Under the pieces are notes generated by a model. It did no database searches and was not told the DNA's origin. It saw only the letters and a program-made list of their open reading frames with translations. The translations under genes and the position numbers were made by a program. Shown here piece after piece: positions 35,515 through 43,678 of a DNA stretch of 64,000 bases. The DNA comes from JAFDZO01 sp044226845 (lineage in GTDB: Bacteria > Bacteroidota > Ignavibacteria > Tepidaquicellales > Tepidaquicellaceae), in contig JBGAGG010000001.1 in NCBI GenBank assembly GCA_044226845.1, forward strand, positions 186,001 through 250,000. The letters are read 5' to 3'. Each line of letters begins with the position of its first letter. Within the stretch, counting starts at the first letter, position 1.

Positions 35515-37637
35515 TTAATTAAAATCATTTTTTTAGTTTCCTTTATTCCATCAGTTAGCAGCATATAGAAATAAACTCCCGCTGCATAGCGAGAAGCATT
35601 CCAGTTGACTTCGTGTACTCCTGCAGTTAATTTTTCATCAAGCAATGTTTCCAGCTTTCTTCCAAGAATATCGAAGATAATTAATTTTACGTTTTCATTT
35701 TTGGGCAAATCAAATTTTATTTTTGTAGATGGATTAAAAGGGTTGGGGTAGTTTTGATAAAGTAAAAAAGTTTGAGGAATATTGACCGGAAACAGAGGAA
35801 TAGAAGAGGGTGCACCACCGCCATCTGTAGTTTTCAGAATCCCTCTGTAATTACCGACACTATATCCCGTTACCGAATCTACCATACTAAACCCTGCGAT
35901 ACTCCCAATACCGGGGTTAATTTTAAACCATTGTTCCCCTTGATTAGTGGTTTTATACATTATACTGTAACCACTTATGTAGCCAATCTTGGCGCTAGGA
36001 AACTCCATGTGGCAGTACGTAATTCCTGGAAGTGATGTAAAACTCCAACTGTTTCCACCGTTAGTTGATTTGTATACTCCGTTATAAGCTGCAATAAAGA
36101 CGGTATCACGATTTATGTATTTAATAAAAGTGCCATTATAAACGTTTCGAAGTGTATCCCACGTAACACCTCCATTAGAAGTTCTTACTAACATTACCCC
36201 TCCTGCTATTCCTATATTCTCGTTATAAAAATCGACAGACCAGTTTTCATTATAACTTAAAATACTATAAATACTCCAGTTCATTCCGCCGTCAGTAGTC
36301 TTTGCAAATAAATTTCTTTTAGAAACTGCAAAGCCTGTACTTTCATTTATGAATTTTATTTTTAAAACGTTAAAATTATTCAGGTTTATATTATGTGTAC
36401 TCCAGTTAGTTCCTGCGTTTGTGGTTTTATAAACTTTGTCCCCGGCTGCTCCATAAATAACATTCTTATTCACAACCGACATTGTATATATATACCAGCT
36501 ATAAGGCAAAGAGGGTTTTAATGTATCAAAGCTGATACAGCCGTTTGTTGTTCTGTAAACCTTTCCATCGTATCCGCTTATATATCCGGTGTTTATATCG
36601 CAAAATCCGGCTTCAACAAAATTTGCATCAAGTATAGACTTTGTATAATTGGTCCAGTTTAGTCCTGCGTTTGTAGTTTTGATTATTTCCCCTGTACCTC
36701 CTGCTGCAACAATTTTCTGATTACTGATTACGGAAAGCCTGTTAACCGATGCTCCGTTTAAATTTATAATGCTTGCGCTCCAGTTCAATCCTCCGTTAAA
36801 AGTTTTTAGAAAAGCATTATTCGATACAGCGTAACCCGTATCACTTCCTGTAAAATATAACTGACCAAATCCGCTGAAATTTTGGGCAATATTCCAATTG
36901 ATTCCGCCATTTGTTGTTTTCATTAATCGAACATTACTGGTATAATTATCTACTCTGCCATTAATAAAGCCAGTAAAGGAATCCGTAAAAAATAAATTGT
37001 TAAGTCTTAAATATATATTGTTAGGAATAGAATCCCAGCTAATACCATTATCCGTGGATTTGAAAATTTTTGTTTTGTATACAGAATTATATACGAATTG
37101 ATATTGTTCGCCAACAACATATCCCGTAGACGAGATAAAAAACATATCGGTAAAGGTGCAGTCATAGCAGGAATATTTTTCTTCCCAGTCCGTTCCGCTA
37201 TTTGTAGTTCTGAAAATTGCAGCGCTATAATTATTTGTAGGCGAAAGACCTAATGCAAATCCGGTTGAAGTATTCTGAAAAAAAATCTTTTTGATAACTT
37301 TATTGGTAATGCTTCCCGAGAAGTACCAGTTCTCTCCGCCATTAGTTGTCTTCACAATTTTTCCCGAATCAAGAATGATATATCCTGTTATTGAATCTAC
37401 CATAAACAAACTTATATTACTCAATACCCAAGGCATGTAAACTCTATTCCAGTTTACTCCGCCATTTGTCGTTCTCAAAATCTCATTTGTTGTGATGCAT
37501 ACTCCTTTATTTTCATTAAGCATCTTTATATCAATGATAGAATTTCCTGTCGGTGTAGGGTTCAGAAAATACCATCCCTGCTGCGCAAAACAGATTGAGG
37601 AAAGAAGACAAAATATTAATACTAAGATTTTTTTCAT
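35511..37637 (-). CDS. T9SS-exported BNR/Ycf48-like repeat protein, paralogue B
   Basis: 708 residues, same plan as its neighbours: signal peptide KKILVLIFCLLSSICFAQ, 'GWYFLNPTPTGNS' opening, about a dozen TTNGG(V/M/I)NW blades, and a T9SS sorting domain ending KKMILIK. It is more divergent in the blades than A and C are from each other, for example 'IFRTTNSGTDWEEKYSCYDC', which adds two Cys. Both ends overlap neighbours by 4 nt, making it the middle gene of a translationally coupled trio. Confidence 0.9.
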   Translation of the reverse strand: MKKILVLIFCLLSSICFAQQGWYFLNPTPTGNSIIDIKMLNENKGVCITTNEILRTTNGGVNWNRVYMPWVLSNISLFMVDSITGYIILDSGKIVKTTNGGENWYFSGSITNKVIKKIFFQNTSTGFALGLSPTNNYSAAIFRTTNSGTDWEEKYSCYDCTFTDMFFISSTGYVVGEQYQFVYNSVYKTKIFKSTDNGISWDSIPNNIYLRLNNLFFTDSFTGFINGRVDNYTSNVRLMKTTNGGINWNIAQNFSGFGQLYFTGSDTGYAVSNNAFLKTFNGGLNWSASIINLNGASVNRLSVISNQKIVAAGGTGEIIKTTNAGLNWTNYTKSILDANFVEAGFCDINTGYISGYDGKVYRTTNGCISFDTLKPSLPYSWYIYTMSVVNKNVIYGAAGDKVYKTTNAGTNWSTHNINLNNFNVLKIKFINESTGFAVSKRNLFAKTTDGGMNWSIYSILSYNENWSVDFYNENIGIAGGVMLVRTSNGGVTWDTLRNVYNGTFIKYINRDTVFIAAYNGVYKSTNGGNSWSFTSLPGITYCHMEFPSAKIGYISGYSIMYKTTNQGEQWFKINPGIGSIAGFSMVDSVTGYSVGNYRGILKTTDGGGAPSSIPLFPVNIPQTFLLYQNYPNPFNPSTKIKFDLPKNENVKLIIFDILGRKLETLLDEKLTAGVHEVNWNASRYAAGVYFYMLLTDGIKETKKMILIK

Positions 37638-39778
37638 TTTATTAAAATCATTTTTTTTGTTTCCATTATTCCATCAGTTATAAGCATATAAAAATAAACT
37701 CCCGCTGCATAGTGCGATGCGTTCCAGTTTACTTCATGTATACCTGCAATTAAATTTTCATCAAGCAATGTTTCCATCTGTCTTCCCAGTATATCGAAGA
37801 TTATTAGTTTTACGTTTTCATTTTTGGGAAGCTCGAACTTTATTTTTGTAGAAGGGTTGAAAGGGTTTGGATAATTTTGATATAAAGAAAATGATTTTAC
37901 AACAGACTCATTAGTATTAATAAATGTAGATGCTCCCCCGTCGATGGTTTTGGCAATGACTCCATTAACTCCTACGGTATAACCTGTCTCAGAATTAATG
38001 AAAAATGTACTGTGCATATAATTATCAGGGCTTTTTATTTTAAACCAGTTTTCTCCTGAATTAGTGGTTTTAAACATAACATTGTATTCTGAAATATAAC
38101 CTGTCTGTGCTGTTGGAAAGTCAATTAAACCAAAGGATATAACCTCGGGCAAATAGTGAGGCACCCAACTAACACCTGCGTTTGTTGATTTCCAAACAGT
38201 TCCAATATTATTATTGCCGGAAGTATATCCAGAAACAAAGATTGTATCACGACTTATAAATTTTACATCCCAAGCCGAATAAATACTGCTCCTTGGAATT
38301 GTGTCGAACGTTATTCCTCCGTTTGTTGTTTTCCGCAAACGCCCGCCGCCGCCTATAAATCCGGTGTTCTCATCTATAAAATTTACTGTAAAATTTTGAC
38401 TTCCGATTTCACTATTTATATACCAGTTCACACCTCCATTCGTAGTTTTAAAGAAAGTATTATATTTGCAAACACCAAATCCTGTATTTTCATTTATAAA
38501 TTTCAAATCTGTTACCTGATAGACACTTATGCTGCTTGAATCCCAAGAGTTGCCATCGTTTGTTGTTTTATATATCAGGTTATCATATGCTGCAATATAC
38601 CAGGTGCTTCCACCTGCAAAAGCTATTGAAGTAAAACCGTTATTACTGCCTCCCATACTTGATCGAGTCCAGTTTTGACCTGCATTTGTTGTCTTATAGT
38701 AACCATGATTCCAACCAATGATAAATCCCGTATTCATATCTTTAAATTCAACATCCATTAATTCTTCTGATGTAAAAGAGTAATTGTAATTAATCCAGGA
38801 ATTGCCATTATCTGATGTTCTTAGATTTAACCCTAATGTACCAATGCAAATTGCGTTTGTTTGATTTATAAAACATATCTGAGTCGGCTTTGTGCAATAA
38901 TCAATTGTCGAATTCCTAATTTTAGTTATCGTCCAGTTAGCTCCTGCGTTTGATGTCCTCCCTAAAACTGTATCGTTCATAAGAATGTAGCCGGAGTTAG
39001 CGTCAAAAAACCTTATGTCTGTTAAACCATATTTCAATGTATCTCCCCATGTTATACCGCCATCTGTAGTTCTTAGTATTCTATTTAAAGAAAAGGGGCT
39101 ATTAATTGCACCACTTATAAAGCCGGTATTTTCATTTACAAAAAATGTTTTTTCCGCAGCAAGTCTTAATGTTGTTAGTATACTATCCCAGCTAATTCCG
39201 GAATTTGTAGTTTTAAAAATTTTTGCATGTGATGAACTGTTTGGTGGGAAAGAACCGACAGCAAAGCCAACCGTTGGCGAAACAAAATGCATGTCATGAA
39301 CAGCATTATTTTCATCGGTAAAATACTCGCTCCAATTTAATCCTGAGTTTGTAGTCTTTAATATCTTTGCACCGCCGTTTTCTTCGTTTGTTAAAATAAA
39401 ACCATCGGTCTCCGTAATAAATTTTATCTTCCGACTGTAAAATGGAACCTGTGATACAAAATTCCAATTCTTACCTCCGTCTGATGTTTTTAACAAATTT
39501 TTAGCACCGGATATTAGAAACCCTATAGAGCTATCAACCATAGAAATGTTACCCGTATACAATTCGGAATTTTTCAGATTAAATTCTGTCCAAGTCCTGC
39601 CGCCATCATAAGTTCTGAATATTGAATTCGTACTGCGGCAAATTCCTGAATTTTCTGTGAACATTATTAAATCATGCATACTTGATGCAGTCGGTGTAGG
39701 ATTTAAATACACCCACCCCAGCTGCGCAAAACAGGCTGATGATAATAGGAAAAATAATACAATGAGAATTTTCTTCAT
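37634..39778 (-). CDS. T9SS-exported BNR/Ycf48-like repeat protein, paralogue C
   Basis: 714 residues and the first gene of the leftward trio. Signal peptide KKILIVLFFLLSSACFAQ, opening 'GWVYLNPTPTASSMHDLIMF', a dozen or so blades with TTNSG, TTNGG or TSDGG plus W, then a T9SS sorting domain (LYQNYPNPFNPSTKIKFEL to KKMILIK). It aligns along its length with paralogue A; both share 'TSGICRSTNSIFRT'-like and 'IRFxDANSGY' segments and a 'KPTQxxFINxTxAIC' segment. This suggests an A/C duplication after the split from B. The promoter should lie in the 117 nt before the ATG. Confidence 0.9.
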   Translation of the reverse strand: MKKILIVLFFLLSSACFAQLGWVYLNPTPTASSMHDLIMFTENSGICRSTNSIFRTYDGGRTWTEFNLKNSELYTGNISMVDSSIGFLISGAKNLLKTSDGGKNWNFVSQVPFYSRKIKFITETDGFILTNEENGGAKILKTTNSGLNWSEYFTDENNAVHDMHFVSPTVGFAVGSFPPNSSSHAKIFKTTNSGISWDSILTTLRLAAEKTFFVNENTGFISGAINSPFSLNRILRTTDGGITWGDTLKYGLTDIRFFDANSGYILMNDTVLGRTSNAGANWTITKIRNSTIDYCTKPTQICFINQTNAICIGTLGLNLRTSDNGNSWINYNYSFTSEELMDVEFKDMNTGFIIGWNHGYYKTTNAGQNWTRSSMGGSNNGFTSIAFAGGSTWYIAAYDNLIYKTTNDGNSWDSSSISVYQVTDLKFINENTGFGVCKYNTFFKTTNGGVNWYINSEIGSQNFTVNFIDENTGFIGGGGRLRKTTNGGITFDTIPRSSIYSAWDVKFISRDTIFVSGYTSGNNNIGTVWKSTNAGVSWVPHYLPEVISFGLIDFPTAQTGYISEYNVMFKTTNSGENWFKIKSPDNYMHSTFFINSETGYTVGVNGVIAKTIDGGASTFINTNESVVKSFSLYQNYPNPFNPSTKIKFELPKNENVKLIIFDILGRQMETLLDENLIAGIHEVNWNASHYAAGVYFYMLITDGIMETKKMILIK

Positions 39779-39895
39779 GGTTTAATCACTTTGTAAGAAA
39801 ACTACATATAAACTGCTCACAAACCAAAGATTTTTTTAGGCTAATGCCCTTTTTGTAACTTATTGATTGTTGTGAGTTTGAAGTGAATTCTGGAA

Positions 39896-40606
39896 TTAAT
39901 GGCAAATAACCTGTTCAGTTATTTTATTTGCAGGTTCAAGTTTGGGGCTAAGATATGGTATGCCAAGATTCATTCCGCGCAAAATAAAAATCAGTGCGAA
40001 GAGTAAAGCAATGGCGGGTGAGAGCTTGTTTATTTTTCTACGTAAGTTAAGGCTTACAAAATTTTTTGACATCGAAATACCAAGCATCATAGGCAATGTG
40101 CCAATTCCGAAAAAAGCCATGAAGAGCGCGCCGCCTAATGGGGTTCTCAGCGCTACGGCGCCCGTCAAAGCTATATAAACAAATCCACAGGGGAGAAATC
40201 CGTTTAAAACTCCAATGCCGAACAATGAAGCTTTGGAATTTTTTGAATAAAACTTTGCAAAAATGTTTTTAAAAAAGGATAAATTACTTTTCCCGCTTTC
40301 TATCTGAAACAAATTAGTATTCTTTTTAAGAAGCGGTTTTAAAAGATAAAAAATTATTGCAATGCCTATGGCAATTGAAATAATCTGCTGAAAGCCTGCC
40401 ATAAAAATTCTTTCACCGAAGAATCCGAATATTATTCCGAAAAATGTATAAGTAACTACTCTTCCGAAATTATAAAATAATCTTTCAAGCAGAAAATTTA
40501 GTTTGGTTTTATTAGAGGATGGCAGGGATAAAGCAATCGGTCCGCACATGACTGCGCAGTGAAAGCTTCCTAAAAGTCCCAATAAAAATCCTGCCAATAC
40601 TTCCAT
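39896..40606 (-). CDS. Sulfite exporter TauE/SafE family protein in the cbb3 locus
   Basis: 236-residue membrane protein with about six segments and two conserved Cys motifs, 'GLLGSFHCAVMCGPIALSL' near the N-terminus and 'GVLNGFLPCGFVYIALTGAV' in the middle. These are typical of the TauE/SafE-like (UreH/DsbD-like) proteins that end cbb3 operons in Bacteroidota. In such loci it is thought to help copper supply or oxidase assembly; that role is inferred from position and paired Cys. It is the last gene, 15 nt after ccoH. Confidence 0.88.
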   Translation of the reverse strand: MEVLAGFLLGLLGSFHCAVMCGPIALSLPSSNKTKLNFLLERLFYNFGRVVTYTFFGIIFGFFGERIFMAGFQQIISIAIGIAIIFYLLKPLLKKNTNLFQIESGKSNLSFFKNIFAKFYSKNSKASLFGIGVLNGFLPCGFVYIALTGAVALRTPLGGALFMAFFGIGTLPMMLGISMSKNFVSLNLRRKINKLSPAIALLFALIFILRGMNLGIPYLSPKLEPANKITEQVICH

Positions 40607-40621
40607 ATCGCTTATAACAAA

Positions 40622-41059
40622 TCAATTAATAAATATCTCTGACTGAGTAAAATATTCTTTTTCGTTCATCTTCCAAATAACTTCTGCTTTCCAGTTTCCT
40701 TTATCCATTCTTTCGGTTGGTATTACCTGAACGCCGTTTTCATCTTTGCTGATATCAACACTGAAATCTTTTTTCTTATCCATTGCCCGGTAAAAATTTA
40801 TTTTCCCTGTGATGTTATCTTTTGAAACCGGAAATTTAATTTTTATTGTTCCTGAAGCATTTTCAATTCTAGGTTTTTCAGTCAATGAATTTGTTCTATT
40901 TATCATATCAATTCTTTCCTGATATTTCAGTTCTTTTTCATAATAATTTTCGGAAACCAAGTCTATATTTTTTGACATGGAAATACCGACCATTGTGCCG
41001 ATTCCACCTGCAAAAATTATAAATGCTATTATTATTTTTACACCCCAGCTTATTTTCAT
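40622..41059 (-). CDS. ccoH: FixH/CcoH family protein, cbb3 oxidase assembly
   Basis: 145 residues with one N-terminal membrane helix (WGVKIIIAFIIFAGGIGTMVGI) followed by a periplasmic domain. The pattern 'MSKNIDLVSENYYEKELKYQERIDMINR' is the FixH signature, and 'RAMDKKKDFSVDI' and 'GNWKAEVIWKMNEKEYF' follow in the usual order. CcoH stabilises the cbb3 complex during assembly. It sits between ccoG (15-nt gap) and the SafE gene. Confidence 0.93.
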   Translation of the reverse strand: MKISWGVKIIIAFIIFAGGIGTMVGISMSKNIDLVSENYYEKELKYQERIDMINRTNSLTEKPRIENASGTIKIKFPVSKDNITGKINFYRAMDKKKDFSVDISKDENGVQVIPTERMDKGNWKAEVIWKMNEKEYFTQSEIFIN

Positions 41060-41074
41060 AAGTATATTTTAAAA

Positions 41075-42493
41075 TTATTTTGTATTTGATAAAGGTCCGT
41101 TGAACGAAGATTCGAGCTCATTCAGCAGTTTATCTCCCGCGAAAACCTGAACCGTAAATGGCGTATTCATCATTTTTATTTTATCTCTGGCAACATATAC
41201 AATAAACTTACCTTCTATTATTCCTGCGGGTGCAAGATTAAAATCGCTTCCAATCATTTTTATTTCACCATCCAGACCTTTTAATTTCAGAGTTATAGGA
41301 ACTTCATTCAGAGTTTTATTAGCTAAGTTTATATTGTATAAATTCGTAATTCTGTTATCGGGCTGCTCCTGATATAGTAAACCTGGAGTTCTTAATAAAG
41401 TAACGTCTATTTCTTTTCTATTTGCAAATAAAACTATCTGCAGTACTATCAATACCAGCAACACAATTGAATACCCAATTTCTCTAGGTGTAACTTTGAA
41501 TTTTTTTCCTGTCTCTATTCCTACTGCCGAATCATATCTTATAAGTCCTCTGGGCTTATTTATCTTATCCATTACTATATTGCATGAGTCGATACATGCT
41601 GTACAATTTACACATTCCAGCTGCGTCCCGTTTCTTATATCTATTCCCGTAGGACAGACGTCAACACACATTTTACAATCTATACAATCGCCTTCTGTTC
41701 TTTCTTCGTTTTTCCTTATCTTGCCTCTTGGTTCACCGCGTTTATAATCGTATGCAATAACAATTGAGTTCTTATCTAAAAGAACTCCCTGCAATCTGCC
41801 GTAAGGACAAACGTAGATACAGGCATACTCTCTGAAATAAGCAAAGACAAAATAAAATATGCTTGTAAAAAGCAAAATCAAGAATAATCCGCTTAAGTGA
41901 TTAGATGGATTATCGGTAACTATCTTTTTTAACTCCTCTATACCAATGATATATGCTAAGAAAGTGTTACCGATAAGAAATGAAATAAAATAAAATATTC
42001 CCCATTTAGAGAACTTCTTAAATATCTTGCTTCCAGTCCACGGATCTGAATTTAATTTTCTCTGCTTGCCTGCATCGCCTTCTATCCAGTATTCAATTTT
42101 TCTGAAAACCATTTCCAGAAAAACTGTCTGAGGGCATGCCCATCCGCAAAATAATCTTCCGAATATAACAGTGAACAGTATAACAAAAACTATTATTGAA
42201 ATCATTGCAAGCCCGAACAGGTAAAAATCCTGCGGTACAAATGCAAAACCGAATAATATGAATTTTCTTTCTACGAAATTAAAAAGGAAAAGAGGATGTC
42301 CGTCGTATTTTATTAATGGAGTGCCAAAAAGAATTGCGAGCAGGAAAATGCTGAACCAGGTTCTTAAATTATAAAGTTTGCCTTTCGGTTTTTTGGGGTG
42401 AATCCATTTTCTTTTACCTTCTTTACTTACTATCGAAATCTTATCTCTGAATATTTGAGTAGTTCCGTTATCTTCTTTCATATGATGTGTCAT
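41075..42493 (-). CDS. ccoG: Cytochrome c oxidase accessory protein CcoG (FixG/RdxA)
   Basis: 472 residues. Several N-terminal membrane segments surround 'FCGWACPQTVFLEMVFRKIE' near residue 114. A dicluster ferredoxin-like domain follows, with 'CIDCKMCVDVCPTGIDI' near 268 and 'CVNCTACIDSCN' near 292, enough Cys for two 4Fe-4S clusters. The C-terminal Ig-like FixG domain begins near 380. CcoG is a membrane Fe-S protein that reduces Cu(II) during cbb3 assembly in studied species. An alternative start at the internal Met (42481) is possible. A REP-like element separates it from ccoP. Confidence 0.96.
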   Translation of the reverse strand: MTHHMKEDNGTTQIFRDKISIVSKEGKRKWIHPKKPKGKLYNLRTWFSIFLLAILFGTPLIKYDGHPLFLFNFVERKFILFGFAFVPQDFYLFGLAMISIIVFVILFTVIFGRLFCGWACPQTVFLEMVFRKIEYWIEGDAGKQRKLNSDPWTGSKIFKKFSKWGIFYFISFLIGNTFLAYIIGIEELKKIVTDNPSNHLSGLFLILLFTSIFYFVFAYFREYACIYVCPYGRLQGVLLDKNSIVIAYDYKRGEPRGKIRKNEERTEGDCIDCKMCVDVCPTGIDIRNGTQLECVNCTACIDSCNIVMDKINKPRGLIRYDSAVGIETGKKFKVTPREIGYSIVLLVLIVLQIVLFANRKEIDVTLLRTPGLLYQEQPDNRITNLYNINLANKTLNEVPITLKLKGLDGEIKMIGSDFNLAPAGIIEGKFIVYVARDKIKMMNTPFTVQVFAGDKLLNELESSFNGPLSNTK

Positions 42494-42520
42494 AAAATTT
42501 TTTTAGCCCCAAAAAAATTA

Positions 42521-42590
42521 ACCACGCTATACCTCCCCACATCGCGCCGAGGCGCGAAGGGGCTTGGGCTAGGGGAAGTTATAACGTGGC
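42521..42590. repeat. REP-like palindromic element between ccoP and ccoG
   Basis: About 70 bp forming one long hairpin. The outer arms ACCACGCTATACCTCCCC (42521-42538) and GGGGAAGTTATAACGTGGC (42572-42590) pair with few mismatches, and the inner GCGCC-GAGGCGC region pairs again. It is far more GC-rich than its surroundings. The right end (GGGCTAGGGGAAGTTAT) resembles the element at 24868-24926. It could slow or stop transcription between ccoP and ccoG. Confidence 0.55.
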
Positions 42591-42604
42591 GTAGTTCATA
42601 AGAT

Positions 42605-43480
42605 CTATTTTTTAATTTTTGTTGAATCGGTTTTTACCGAGTCAGTTTTAACTGTTAAACTATCTGTGTAAATCGTTCCTTCGGGCTGCTTTCCGTTTGC
42701 AGGGTTAGTACCCTTCAGTGTCAAAATGTAATTTGCTACTGCCTGCATTTGTTTAGGATTTAACTGGTTCTGCCAGCTTATCATACCCTTTACAGGAACA
42801 CCATACTTAATTGTTTTAAATACATTTACAACTCCGCCGCCGTGAATCCAGAATTCATCTGTAAGGTTTGGTCCGATAAGTCCGCCGCCTGCAGGTCCGT
42901 GACATACAGTACAGTTAGTATTAAAAATTGTTTTTCCCTCTGTAATAGTTGCATCATCTGTCATCAGTTTCACAGTATTCTCGTTTATAAATGCGCCGGT
43001 TCTTATAAGTTCATCTCTTTGCATTGCCGCGACTTTCATTTCATCGTTGTATTCTTCAGCAGAAAGTCCGCTCATTTTGAAAACGTGATAGTTAAGTATA
43101 TATAAGAATGCAATTACTATTGTACCATAGAATAAAATATTGAACCATGGCGGAATAGTATTATCAAGTTCGCGAATTCCATCGAACTCGTGGTCCATCA
43201 TAATATCTTTTTCTTTTTCAATCGGCACTGAGCGTGTCAGCATTTGTCTTAATGATGCCCATGCTTTTGCTCTTTTCGGCGCACCGACTGTAATTCCTTC
43301 GATGTTTCCGAAGTAAATCACCATGAACAGCATAAATGCAATTCCTATGATTGTACCCGCTGCAATATAATTCTGATCGAGGCCAGCAGGACCGGTAGTT
43401 GTTGTTGCTGTCTGCGCAAAAGCTGCAGCAGAAAAGACAATCAAGGCAAATACTGTAAATAAAATTGTTTTAAGTTTCAT
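42605..43480 (-). CDS. ccoP: cbb3-type cytochrome c oxidase subunit III (CcoP), single-heme form
   Basis: 291 residues. An N-terminal signal-like segment ends in AFAQ, followed by two membrane helices (for example NYIAAGTIIGIAFMLFMVIYF and PWFNILFYGTIVIAFLYI) and one cytochrome c domain with CTVCHG near residue 190. The axial Met is probably in 'YGVPVKGMISW'. Classic CcoP carries two heme-c motifs; this one has one, as in many Bacteroidota-type cbb3 oxidases. It passes electrons from cytochrome c to the CcoN-CcoO part. Confidence 0.94.
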   Translation of the reverse strand: MKLKTILFTVFALIVFSAAAFAQTATTTTGPAGLDQNYIAAGTIIGIAFMLFMVIYFGNIEGITVGAPKRAKAWASLRQMLTRSVPIEKEKDIMMDHEFDGIRELDNTIPPWFNILFYGTIVIAFLYILNYHVFKMSGLSAEEYNDEMKVAAMQRDELIRTGAFINENTVKLMTDDATITEGKTIFNTNCTVCHGPAGGGLIGPNLTDEFWIHGGGVVNVFKTIKYGVPVKGMISWQNQLNPKQMQAVANYILTLKGTNPANGKQPEGTIYTDSLTVKTDSVKTDSTKIKK

Positions 43481-43495
43481 TTTTATTACTAAAAT

Positions 43496-43654
43496 TTATT
43501 TTTCAAATGGAAGTTCGCTCATTTTTTCTATGTATTTCTTATCTACTTTCAAAACCCAGATTGTTAATCCGATGAAGAATAAGAGAAATACAATCAGAGA
43601 AAATACAGGATAGATTGCTATTCCTTCTATCGTTTTAAATATATTATCGAACAT
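43496..43654 (-). CDS. ccoQ: cbb3 oxidase small subunit CcoQ (FixQ)
   Basis: 52-residue gene. It starts MFDNIFKTIEGIAIYPVF, continues with a single hydrophobic helix (SLIVFLLFFIGLTIWVL), and ends KKYIEKMSELPFEK. This is the normal size and layout for CcoQ, a one-helix subunit that stabilises the complex. It lies between ccoNO (24-nt gap) and ccoP (15-nt gap), its usual place. Confidence 0.88.
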   Translation of the reverse strand: MFDNIFKTIEGIAIYPVFSLIVFLLFFIGLTIWVLKVDKKYIEKMSELPFEK

Positions 43655-43678
43655 TTTTTATAATTAAAATTTTCAAAT

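Noticed and set aside
33635..39299. Several plus-strand open frames of 60-100 codons in the BNR trio
   Set aside because: All are antisense to the repeated blades and repeat with them; they reflect the blade periodicity, not genes.
33346..39778. Tandem repeats that could be mistaken for a CRISPR array
   Set aside because: The repeats are protein blades of 45-50 codons with variable DNA, not short identical repeats with unique spacers.
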